A stretch of 7,534 nucleotides of DNA from positions 3,676-11,209 of the forward strand of contig JASEGN010000030.1 in the NCBI GenBank assembly GCA_030018055.1, written 5' to 3'. This DNA is from Candidatus Aenigmatarchaeota archaeon. GTDB taxonomy: Archaea > Aenigmatarchaeota > Aenigmatarchaeia > CG10238-14 > SCSR01. A model generated the notes under the pieces. It was not told the DNA's origin. It saw only the letters and a list, made by a program, of their open reading frames with translations, and searched no databases. Of the stretch, positions 1-5,693 are shown one piece after another (the stretch's first letter is position 1; the number at the start of each line of letters is the position of its first letter). The translations under genes were made by a program, and so were the position numbers.

Positions 1-36
1 TGAAGAACCTACCTAATAATAACATAAGAAAGAAAA

Positions 37-44
37 TATATAAA
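37..44 (+). promoter_or_regulatory. Possible archaeal BRE/TATA box
   Basis: The box reads tatataaa and is preceded by a purine-rich stretch (agaaagaaaa) that resembles a BRE. On the plus strand it would start a transcript at about position 65, inside or just before the GC-rich hairpin at 59-80, giving a leader of about 80 bases before the zinc-ribbon gene. The same bases read on the minus strand also give a TATA-like box, but with a poorer upstream element. TATA-like sequences are common by chance in DNA this AT-rich. Confidence 0.35.
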
Positions 45-52
45 GTTATCAG

Positions 53-89
53 CTTTCATCCCCTCCCTCTCAGAAGGGGACTTCCCGCC
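53..89 (+). mobile_element. Possible solitary right end of an IS200/IS605 (TnpB-type) element
   Basis: This is a GC-rich island in very AT-rich DNA. The arms tcccct (59-64) and agggga (75-80) can pair around a 10-base loop, and the hairpin is followed by cttcccgc (81-88). From memory, the order 'tttcat, C-rich arm, G-rich arm, cttcccgc' resembles the conserved right ends, which also form the 3' part of the guide RNA, of many IS200/IS605-family elements. No tnpA or tnpB is visible, so it would be a remnant, a non-autonomous copy, or the edge of an element lying to the left. The 3' arm looks shorter than the 5' arm, which suggests decay. The resemblance is recalled, not searched. Confidence 0.35.
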
Positions 90-108
90 TATAGAGTTAA
101 AATAAACA

Positions 109-118
109 ATTAATTTAT
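109..118 (+). promoter_or_regulatory. Possible TATA box for the zinc-ribbon gene
   Basis: The AT-rich octamer-like element (attaatttat) is centred about 32 bases before the ATG at 146, so transcription would start at or a few bases before the start codon. It competes with the better-looking box at 37-44. Confidence 0.25.
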
Positions 119-145
119 GGCTAAACAAAAATATTTAGTAATTAA

Positions 146-271
146 ATGAAATGTCCAAAATGTGGTTCAGAGGAAACTGAAGTTGTTGAAGGGGTATATC
201 CAGTAAGTTGGGAATGTAAAAAATGTGGATTCGTTTTCAGTGTGCCAGAGTTTACCAATCATAGGTTCTAG
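146..271 (+). CDS. Small zinc-ribbon protein, 41 residues
   Basis: This short reading frame begins MKCPKCG and contains CKKCG at residues 24-28. The two CxxC pairs (Cys3/Cys6 and Cys24/Cys27), each followed by Gly, are separated by 17 residues and are typical knuckles of a zinc ribbon. The spacer has a conserved-looking VSWEC stretch, and the tail is short (SVPEFTNHRF). Such tiny zinc ribbons in archaea are usually of unknown function and may bind nucleic acid or a partner protein. The ATG at 146 is the only start that keeps the first CxxC. A 10-codon frame, ATG at 117 to TGA at 147-149, overlaps this start but shows no protein-like features. The gene faces the tRNA on the opposite strand, and a hairpin begins four bases after its stop. 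The coding call rests on the cysteine pattern. Confidence 0.7.
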   Translation: MKCPKCGSEETEVVEGVYPVSWECKKCGFVFSVPEFTNHRF

Positions 272-274
272 TTT

Positions 275-300
275 ATTATTTCTTTTTATTGAGAAATAAT
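275..300 (+). terminator. 9-bp hairpin after the zinc-ribbon gene, possible terminator
   Basis: The arm attatttct (275-283) is perfectly complementary to agaaataat (292-300), with an 8-base T-rich loop (284-291). The hairpin starts four bases after the stop codon and lies between two convergent genes, the zinc ribbon on plus and tRNA-Leu on minus, so it could end or stabilise transcripts from either side. It is AT-rich. Archaeal termination depends more on T-runs than on hairpins; a T4 run is inside the loop. Confidence 0.35.
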
Positions 301-362
301 CTTTATCGCAACTACGCATCGATAATACTTCTAGGCTTCATGACAAAGTTTAGAATTTCAAT

Positions 363-448
363 TGCAGGAGGTGGGATTTGAACCCACGAAGGCACTAAGC
401 CATAGGCTCCTGAAGCCTACACCTTTAACCAGACTTGGCTACCCCTGC
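363..448 (-). tRNA. tRNA-Leu (anticodon CAG)
   Basis: The reverse complement folds as a class II tRNA of 86 bases. The 7-bp acceptor stem pairs GCAGGGG with CTCCTGC and has one G-U pair. The D stem is GCC/GGT. The 5-bp anticodon stem is TAGGC/GCCTA around the loop TTCAGGA. The long variable arm has a GGC/GCC stem, and the T stem is GTGGG/CCCAC with loop TTCAAAT. The anticodon CAG lies at 410-412, and position 37 is G. The discriminator base is A, as expected for leucine. There is no intron, and CCA is not encoded. It lies 52 bases downstream of the nucleotidyltransferase stop on the same strand. A weak TATA-like stretch (tatgttaa on the minus strand, 471-478) sits about 26 bases upstream, so the tRNA may have its own promoter. 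Confidence 0.97.
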
Positions 449-500
449 ACTATTCATTTTATCAGAAAAATTAACATAGATTTTTTTATTTTTTAACAAT

Positions 501-1316
501 TTAACCTAAATACTTTTTTGCAGAAATTCCTAAGAACCTTTCTATATCTATTTTCTCTACCTTTCTATAATCCTTTAAGTCCTTCAAATAAATCCAACTT
601 TTCCAAGGAACGGCCTTCAGATAAACTCTTGCTCTAGCCCAAAACTTTCTTATTGTTTTGTTAAAAGTGCTTTCTAGATCCAATGGCAAATCTTCATCTC
701 TTATCTCTTTAAAAATTTTGTTGAGCTTGGAGTCAATTACCATTAAGCCTGTATGGATAAACTGACCTTTGAGTTTAATCGCAGGTTTTTCCACAAATTT
801 TTTAACTTTCTTAGCTGGGGATATGGAAACTACACCAAATTGACTTGGAAGGAATGTTGCACCTACAGCTGTTAAAAGATAATTTCTCCTTAATCCTTGG
901 ATATGGTACCTCATTAACTTAAGAATATCAAGGTTAATTATGTCCGATGAGTTCATCGAAACAATTGGCTTACTTTCATCCAGAAAACTATTTTCTAATC
1001 CAAACTTTATTATTCCAGCCCTTCCTAACCTTCTTTCTTTTGGTTCTACTAAGAGTTCAAAATCTATTGCAATTTTTCTTTTTAGATTTTTACAGTAAGC
1101 TTCGATAGCTTTTGGTTTATGCCAAGTAGTTATGAAAATTTTTTTAACACCAGCTGCTATCCAAGGTAGAATTACCCACTCTAACATTGGTCTAGGCTTC
1201 TTACCAACCGAAGTTAATGGTTTTGGGCGCTCACCATCAACAGGTTTCCACCTCTCTCCTAAACCACCTGCGTGAACTATTACTTGTGAAGTTAGTAAAT
1301 AATCCTTTTCTCTCAT
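501..1316 (-). CDS. Sugar-phosphate nucleotidyltransferase-like protein (NTP transferase fold)
   Basis: The 271-residue protein has the length and motif order of the RmlA/GlmU-type nucleotidyltransferases, which join a sugar 1-phosphate to an NTP. The nucleotide-binding loop is HAGGLGERW (15-23), followed by RPKPLT (30-35) and KPRPMLEW (40-47). LGRAG (97-101) stands where GTAG-like sequence is usual, and MNSSD (121-125) where NxD binds metal. FVEKP (174-178) and HTGLMVID (188-195) also match family motifs. Odd points are GER instead of GTR in the loop, and WIYLKD (241-246) where many relatives have W-x-D-x-G-T, so the second metal-binding Asp may be missing. I chose ATG at 1316; an in-frame TTG at 1325 would add three residues. 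A TATA-like box 25-34 bases upstream favours the ATG. The substrate cannot be read from the sequence. It may supply activated sugar for glycans or be a divergent, regulatory homologue. Confidence 0.85.
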   Translation of the reverse strand: MREKDYLLTSQVIVHAGGLGERWKPVDGERPKPLTSVGKKPRPMLEWVILPWIAAGVKKIFITTWHKPKAIEAYCKNLKRKIAIDFELLVEPKERRLGRAGIIKFGLENSFLDESKPIVSMNSSDIINLDILKLMRYHIQGLRRNYLLTAVGATFLPSQFGVVSISPAKKVKKFVEKPAIKLKGQFIHTGLMVIDSKLNKIFKEIRDEDLPLDLESTFNKTIRKFWARARVYLKAVPWKSWIYLKDLKDYRKVEKIDIERFLGISAKKYLG

Positions 1317-1340
1317 CTTAATCAATAATTGAATTTTTTA

Positions 1341-1350
1341 ATTATATAAT
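1341..1350 (-). promoter_or_regulatory. TATA-like box for the nucleotidyltransferase gene
   Basis: The element attatataat is centred about 30 bases upstream of the ATG at 1316 and overlaps the stop codon of the Trm5 gene (1342-1344). Its spacing would place the transcript start within a few bases of the start codon, so the gene could be transcribed separately and nearly leaderless. Confidence 0.4.
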
Positions 1351-2178
1351 TTTTACATCTAGCACAATTTTCCATTTTTTTGGGGCATATGGTAAAACTT
1401 CTTTATAAGAAATGATTTCAACTTTTCTACCAAACTTTAACGCTTTTTTTTCAATCATTTTTTTCGCCTGGTCGAATAATTTATTTTCCTTCCCCCAGTA
1501 ATAGAAATGTAATATACCATCTTTCTTCAACGCTGGGATTGCTATATCTAAGTATCGGTATGCACCCTTGGGTAATGGCATAACTATTCGATCAAACTTT
1601 AGCTTTAATTTTGGTAGAACCTTTCTTACATCACCATGGAATAAAGATACTCTATCTAAAACTCTGTTAATCCTAACATTTTCTAAAGCATACTCATGTG
1701 CGTCTCGGTTAATTTCTATTCCATAAATTTTCGCAAGAGGCTGAGATTTAGCAATAGCGATGCAATAAGGAGCTATTCCAGAAAACATGACGAGAACACT
1801 TTCCTTGGCTTTGACTTGAGTAGCTATCCTTTGTCTTTCATAGGCCTCCCTAGGAGAAAAATAAACTTTTTGGGGATCTAGTTTCAGCACGTAACCATAT
1901 TCTTTATGTAAAACCTCTGTATTTGGATTACCAGCAATTAGAGTGTATTTCCTTAATCTCAATCTACCTTTTCTTTCAGAAACTTTTTCAAGAACACTTT
2001 TAACGTTTTTATGTTTTCTCAGCAGAGCTTTTGCAACCTCTAATTTCTTTAATTTGAGATTTTCTGGAAACTCCACTATTGCTACGGCCTTTTCTCTTGA
2101 CCCAACTACATCGAATGAGGATGGAATGAGTTCCTCTCCTTCACCAAACACTTTTTTAAATTTTGTCAATAGTTTCAT
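1342..2178 (-). CDS. trm5: tRNA (guanine37-N1)-methyltransferase, Trm5 family
   Basis: The protein (278 residues) matches archaeal Trm5, which transfers a methyl group from SAM to N1 of G37 next to the anticodon and so prevents frameshifting. The N-terminal part (about 1-115) contains TEVLHKEYGYVLKLD (87-101) and YFSPR (106-110), the region that precedes the catalytic domain in this family. The Rossmann methyltransferase domain follows: SAM loop MFSGIAPYCI (131-140), ribose-binding acidic motif GIEIN (153-157), GDVR (182-185) and DRIVMPLPKGA (196-206). In studied enzymes the last motif is NLP-like, with an Asn where this protein has Pro201 or Met200. It is shorter than the roughly 336-residue Methanocaldococcus enzyme, so the N-terminal D1 domain is probably reduced. 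Start is ATG at 2178, 24 bases after the upstream methyltransferase. A Taw2-like wybutosine enzyme is a less likely alternative. The tRNA-Leu in this window has the G36-G37 expected of a substrate. Confidence 0.88.
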   Translation of the reverse strand: MKLLTKFKKVFGEGEELIPSSFDVVGSREKAVAIVEFPENLKLKKLEVAKALLRKHKNVKSVLEKVSERKGRLRLRKYTLIAGNPNTEVLHKEYGYVLKLDPQKVYFSPREAYERQRIATQVKAKESVLVMFSGIAPYCIAIAKSQPLAKIYGIEINRDAHEYALENVRINRVLDRVSLFHGDVRKVLPKLKLKFDRIVMPLPKGAYRYLDIAIPALKKDGILHFYYWGKENKLFDQAKKMIEKKALKFGRKVEIISYKEVLPYAPKKWKIVLDVKII

Positions 2179-2200
2179 AATAAACTTGTTATAAGATTGG

Positions 2201-2208
2201 TTTTAAAC
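2201..2208 (-). promoter_or_regulatory. TATA-like box for the Trm5 gene
   Basis: On the minus strand it reads gtttaaaa, centred about 26 bases upstream of the Trm5 ATG at 2178, the normal archaeal TATA-to-start distance for a leaderless mRNA. It contains the TAA stop of the upstream methyltransferase (2203-2205). The match is modest and could be chance. Confidence 0.3.
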
Positions 2209-2988
2209 TACGTTCATTACCTTTCTTCCAAGAACGATAAGTTTCTCGTAATTTTTTTCTGATAATTTAGCTTTCAAGCCAAAATTCCCATAAATTTCCA
2301 ACAATTCAAACCCAGTAAGCTTAAAAAATAGATCGAATTCATCGGGAAAGAGTATTCTCAATTTAGGTATTTTTCCTTTGATAATTGGTAATCTTTTTTT
2401 ACCGATGAATCTCTCATACATAGACTTTTCCGAATAAGTGTTGTTTAAGGGATTTACCTTGAATTGAAGCCTAATTATCATCTTTTTGTCATTTCTTTTT
2501 ACTGTCTCAACGTATTTTTTAAATTTTCCTTTAGCTATACTTTTCCATACAAAATCTAGCTCAATCATTACTAAACCATTTAATTTAAGTAGTTTATTAA
2601 TTGAATTCAGGGTTGCGATAACATCATCATTATCAATTAAATACATGAAAGAACCCATGATGATTACAGCATCGAATTTTTCCCTTAATTTTACATTTTT
2701 CATGTCCATTTGGTAATATCGAATTTTTAAGTTTTGTTTTTCACTCTTATTTTTTGCATAATCTACCATAGGCTTTGATGAATCTACACCAACAACATCA
2801 TAACCCATTTTTTTAAGACCTATGGAATGTCTTCCTGTACCACAAGCTATGTCTAAGATTTTCCTAATTCCAAATTTCTTAAAAATTTTATCTAAAAATT
2901 TCAATTCTTTTTTTGTTTGATTTGAAGGAAAATATAGCTCATCATACCATTCAACCATATTTTTAGAATATAAAACGTCTGTTGTCAT
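2203..2988 (-). CDS. SAM-dependent class I methyltransferase, substrate unknown
   Basis: The 261-residue protein has a clear class I methyltransferase core: motif I ILDIACGTGRH (44-54), acidic residue in GVDSS (67-71), a further acidic motif at QMDM (93-96), motif IV FDAVIIMGSFMYL (105-117) and the strand LLKLNGLVMIEL (133-144). After about residue 150 comes a beta-rich insert, then a C-terminal strand pair around YGNFGLKAKLSEK (233-245). This resembles the small-molecule methyltransferases of the methyltransferase-25/11 type, in which the insert caps the active site. The substrate cannot be read from the sequence. It is first in a minus-strand group with Trm5, which hints weakly at RNA or translation work. 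ATG at 2988 is preferred; Met11 is an alternative. The start lies in a divergent intergenic region shared with the 596-residue gene. Confidence 0.88.
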   Translation of the reverse strand: MTTDVLYSKNMVEWYDELYFPSNQTKKELKFLDKIFKKFGIRKILDIACGTGRHSIGLKKMGYDVVGVDSSKPMVDYAKNKSEKQNLKIRYYQMDMKNVKLREKFDAVIIMGSFMYLIDNDDVIATLNSINKLLKLNGLVMIELDFVWKSIAKGKFKKYVETVKRNDKKMIIRLQFKVNPLNNTYSEKSMYERFIGKKRLPIIKGKIPKLRILFPDEFDLFFKLTGFELLEIYGNFGLKAKLSEKNYEKLIVLGRKVMNVV

Positions 2989-2992
2989 ATTT

Positions 2993-2998
2993 TCCTTT
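2993..2998 (-). promoter_or_regulatory. Weak ribosome binding site for the methyltransferase
   Basis: On the minus strand aaagga lies four bases before the ATG at 2988. The AGGA part could pair with the 16S anti-Shine-Dalgarno sequence, which supports the first ATG over Met11. The match is only four bases. Confidence 0.3.
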
Positions 2999-3050
2999 AT
3001 TTAATTAATTGATTTGTTTATTAATTTGTAGAAAAATTTTTGGTGATAAT

Positions 3051-3058
3051 TTTATATA
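3051..3058 (+). promoter_or_regulatory. TATA box of the 596-residue gene
   Basis: The sequence tttatata is a near-perfect archaeal TATA core, centred about 40 bases before the ATG at 3094. Transcription would start near 3080, giving a leader of about 14 bases. It is the strongest box in the window and lies in the 105-base divergent region 2989-3093, where the minus-strand methyltransferase must also have its promoter. No clear Shine-Dalgarno sequence precedes the ATG. Confidence 0.6.
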
Positions 3059-3093
3059 CTAGAAGATTACACTATTAAATTAGTTTTGAGAAA

Positions 3094-4884
3094 ATGGATG
3101 AAAATTTAGACGATGCTATTAACCGTATAATTAACTACACAAATGATAACAATTGTAAAAAAATTGTAGAGAAAACCATTAGAAAATATCGCGAAATTGA
3201 TGCAAAAATAGGGAGGAAAAACTCCCTTTCTGAGGAAGTTTATCAATCTTTATTATGGGTCGCCGAAACGACAAGGAGTTCTTCCTCCATAGAGGAGGCT
3301 GCTAAGTGTTTTTTGTTAGATGATGTAATTTCTATACCAAAAAAGTATAATGGAAATGTTTTATCAGAAGTTTTTGAGAATCTCACAACCGTAATTTCAG
3401 ATACAGTTAGAGAAAACCAGGATTTAGAACGGGTGAAAAAATATGTCAATTGGGTGAGCAATGGTTGGATTTCAAAATTACTTCTTTTTGTATCTGAATT
3501 TCCTGGAAATGGGAATGTTAAAATTCAAAGCGATATTTTTTCGCTCATAGGTTCATTCAAAGACATAAGTGCTGCTGATTTAGATAAATTTAATGAATTT
3601 GCATTATATATAAATAGAAAAAGAAAATTAACGTTGGAGAAAAAGCTTGAGTTTTTGCTACTGCTTAAGAGCTTAATATATTCCAAGAAAGAAGAGTGTG
3701 TTAAAAAATTAGTAGAGGATGGGATTAAACCTCTCAAAAAGATAGTTGAAGACAATCTTGGCATCAAGCTTTCAAGTACTTTCTATACCTTAAATTGTGG
3801 TGCGAGATTTGTAAAAGATGTGAACAGGGACTCAAACATTCAATTCCTTTTGAGAAGATGTTCGGAATTTGGTAGTATAAAAAAATGGTTGTTTCAGGAT
3901 GAGGTATCAAAAAATGTCATAAAAGAACTAGAATCTAAAGGTTTTGATGTGAATTTATATGTTGCGAGTGGGAAAATCATCTCCCAGAAAAAAACAAGTG
4001 GCGTGTTTTCAGAAAACTTAGCTGAGATTATGAGAAGGTTAGTTATAGAGGTTGTTGGCAGTAAAAGAAGTAATATTCTACCAAAAATAAGCATTCCCAG
4101 AAAACGTCCTGGAGGCATATTCAAGAGGATTAAAAATGATTACTTTTTAGCTTTAAATCAAGATAGGGAAGCCATAGGAAGAGTTCTCAAGACTTTGGAG
4201 GAATTAATAATAAAGGGGTTTGAAGGAAGAAAGATGCCGAGGTCTACATTGCAAATTTTAAACTACATAAAAAGCTTTCGATTGGTTCTTACCTATGGTG
4301 GTACTTTTACATACAAGGGTGCAAAAGTTACTGCAAGAGTATGGAAAAGAAAAATTCCAGATGACCTATATGACAGCCATGAAATATGTTGTTGTTGGTT
4401 CTTGCCTAGGGGGGAAATGAATGAAATTCCTTTATTTGTTATGGATCCAAAAACTACCATGCTCCAATTTTCCATCCAGGGTTTAACTAATCCAGTGTCA
4501 GTAGCTTTTTTTTATGCTGGAGCTGTAAACAAGGAACCAGCCTTGTTGGTAGATACATGGGAAGGTGGTCCTCTTGTATATAGTGCTTTGGGGCAGGAAA
4601 GGATGAAAGATTTTGTATTGGAAGCTATGAAAAAGTTTGCAAAAAAGGCTGGTGTAAAAAAATTATTGATATTTGCAAATCCAACCTATGGTCGAGCAAA
4701 GGAATTCATTAATTACTTAAAGGATAAAGGCCTTAGAGCAGAAAAAGTTCATTTCGAGGCAATTGATGTCGAAGATTCTGTTCTTAAAGCTTATTCGCAA
4801 GGAAACAAACATCACTCTACAGATGCTTTTCATTTAAATCCATTAAAGGGAGATATAGAAACTTTTGTCATCAATTTAGTGTAG
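3094..4884 (+). CDS. Uncharacterised 596-residue protein: helical N-terminus plus C-terminal alpha/beta domain with a CCC motif
   Basis: I do not recognise this gene as a named family. Residues 1 to about 400 are almost entirely predicted helix, with Leu/Ile/Val-rich amphipathic segments of 15-25 residues separated by short turns. This fits an alpha-solenoid (HEAT-like) arrangement, although no clean repeat unit is visible. Residues 330-346 are basic and Pro-rich. From about 398 the pattern changes to strand-rich: TARVWKRK (413-420), HEICCCWF (429-436), then VSVAFFYAG (468-476), PALLVDTWEGG (482-492), a long helix (500-520), KLLIFANP (523-530), helix RAKEFINYLKDKG (534-546) and a final strand. 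That strand-helix order is reminiscent of a GNAT acetyltransferase fold. Cys432-434, Asp487, Glu490, His573-574, Asp577 and His580 are candidate functional residues. It has no signal peptide or membrane segment, so it is probably cytoplasmic. It has its own promoter and lies 47 bases upstream of the protease pair. Codon use resembles its neighbours. Confidence 0.9.
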   Translation: MDENLDDAINRIINYTNDNNCKKIVEKTIRKYREIDAKIGRKNSLSEEVYQSLLWVAETTRSSSSIEEAAKCFLLDDVISIPKKYNGNVLSEVFENLTTVISDTVRENQDLERVKKYVNWVSNGWISKLLLFVSEFPGNGNVKIQSDIFSLIGSFKDISAADLDKFNEFALYINRKRKLTLEKKLEFLLLLKSLIYSKKEECVKKLVEDGIKPLKKIVEDNLGIKLSSTFYTLNCGARFVKDVNRDSNIQFLLRRCSEFGSIKKWLFQDEVSKNVIKELESKGFDVNLYVASGKIISQKKTSGVFSENLAEIMRRLVIEVVGSKRSNILPKISIPRKRPGGIFKRIKNDYFLALNQDREAIGRVLKTLEELIIKGFEGRKMPRSTLQILNYIKSFRLVLTYGGTFTYKGAKVTARVWKRKIPDDLYDSHEICCCWFLPRGEMNEIPLFVMDPKTTMLQFSIQGLTNPVSVAFFYAGAVNKEPALLVDTWEGGPLVYSALGQERMKDFVLEAMKKFAKKAGVKKLLIFANPTYGRAKEFINYLKDKGLRAEKVHFEAIDVEDSVLKAYSQGNKHHSTDAFHLNPLKGDIETFVINLV

Positions 4885-4907
4885 GAATCAAAAATTTCTA
4901 ATTATAA

Positions 4908-4916
4908 TTATTTAAA
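4908..4916 (+). promoter_or_regulatory. TATA-like box for the protease genes
   Basis: The stretch ttatttaaa lies about 20 bases before the ATG at 4932, and an adjacent AT-rich block (4899-4910) is centred about 28 bases before it. Either would give transcription starting at or very near the start codon. It lies in the 47-base gap after the 596-residue gene, so the protease-EndoQ group probably has its own promoter. Confidence 0.4.
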
Positions 4917-4931
4917 ACGGTAAATAATTTT

Positions 4932-5693
4932 ATGAAAATATTTGTTTTAATTGTTCTAATAAGTTTAGCTTTAGGTGTAATTTTAGGTAATCTAATTGTT
5001 CCAAAAGTAGAAGTCCGAAAGATAGAAACATTGCCAAGTATTTCACCGGTTAATGTAACTTTGACTTATGAGGTACCGAGTTTAATAACTCTTAAAGTTC
5101 CGGCAATTGATAATCAAGGAAAGGGTGTAATGACAACATTAAAAGTTCAGGCAAGACCTGGAGAAGGGAGTGTTTTGGTCGACATTCGTCAACTGCTATT
5201 CTGGGTTGATACTCAACATTCTATCAGAATTGCTAAAGGGGTTGCAGAAGCCTTTACTGGTATCAACACTTCAAGTTTAGATCTTATCTATTCAATAGAA
5301 ACAAATGCTTCTATAATTGGTGGTGAATCGGCTGGAGCAGCTATTACAATTGCAACCATCGCTGCAATTCAAAATAAAACTCTAAGAGAAGATGTAACAA
5401 TTACAGGTACTGTTCAAGAGGATGGTTCCATAGGTGCTGTCGGTGCTGTTTTAGAAAAGGGGAAAGCAAGCAAGGAGGCTAAAGCAAAACTATTTTTAGT
5501 TCCAGTTGGCCAAGGAAAGTATAAAGAATATCAACCTGTAATAGAGTGCAAGGAGTATAGAATTGGTGGATTTTATCAGAAGATATGTACATCCGAATAC
5601 AAGGTTGTAGAAGTTGACATAGGTAAGAATGTTGGAATAGAGGTTAAGGAAGTTAAAAATATTGAAGAAGCATTAAAGTATTTTATTGATTAA
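4932..5693 (+). CDS. Membrane-anchored Lon-like serine protease (archaeal S16/S18 type, COG1750-like)
   Basis: The protein (253 residues) has an uncleaved-looking N-terminal membrane segment (about 3-23) preceded by Lys2, which should leave the rest outside the cytoplasm or at the outer face. The catalytic domain carries the Lon Ser-Lys dyad: Ser133 in GGESAGAA (130-137) and Lys176 in VLEKGKAS (173-180). The 43-residue spacing equals that of E. coli Lon Ser679/Lys722. TGTVQEDGSIGAVG (158-171) is the usual Lon strand-turn before the lysine. There is no AAA+ ATPase domain, so it should cleave without ATP-driven unfolding. After the dyad there is an insertion with Cys206 and Cys219, a possible disulfide if the domain is exported. 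The architecture matches the small 'predicted archaeal serine protease' group; its substrates are unknown. ATG at 4932 keeps the full anchor. The M50 protease gene starts on the base after its stop. Confidence 0.9.
   Translation: MKIFVLIVLISLALGVILGNLIVPKVEVRKIETLPSISPVNVTLTYEVPSLITLKVPAIDNQGKGVMTTLKVQARPGEGSVLVDIRQLLFWVDTQHSIRIAKGVAEAFTGINTSSLDLIYSIETNASIIGGESAGAAITIATIAAIQNKTLREDVTITGTVQEDGSIGAVGAVLEKGKASKEAKAKLFLVPVGQGKYKEYQPVIECKEYRIGGFYQKICTSEYKVVEVDIGKNVGIEVKEVKNIEEALKYFID

Noticed and set aside
1..25. Start of a minus-strand gene leaving the window at the left (ATG at 25)
   Set aside because: Only eight codons are visible and the nearby TATA-like box is too close to the ATG.
117..149. 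10-codon frame whose TGA overlaps the zinc-ribbon ATG, as a possible leader peptide
   Set aside because: It is too short to judge, has no attenuator-like codon run, and may lie upstream of the transcript start if the 109-118 box is used.
363..385. tRNA 3' end as an integration site with an element to the left
   Set aside because: I find no second copy of the tRNA end, no integrase and no phage-like gene in the window. The left flank is too short to judge.
1317..1325. TTG at 1325 as start of the nucleotidyltransferase
   Set aside because: An ATG lies three codons downstream, better placed relative to the TATA-like box, and no ribosome binding site favours the TTG.
1943..2194. 83-codon plus-strand frame opposite Trm5, and a 61-codon one at 1696-1881
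   Set aside because: Both are antisense to a well-supported methyltransferase, rich in Phe/Ser/Asn as expected from reversed AT-rich codons, and have no motifs.
2486..2716. 76-codon plus-strand frame opposite the SAM methyltransferase
   Set aside because: It overlaps the conserved core of the methyltransferase and has no recognisable features.
3243..4475. Several 60-80 codon minus-strand frames inside the 596-residue gene
   Set aside because: They are antisense shadows with low-complexity Ser/Leu/Phe composition and no start signals. The plus-strand frame is long and continuous.
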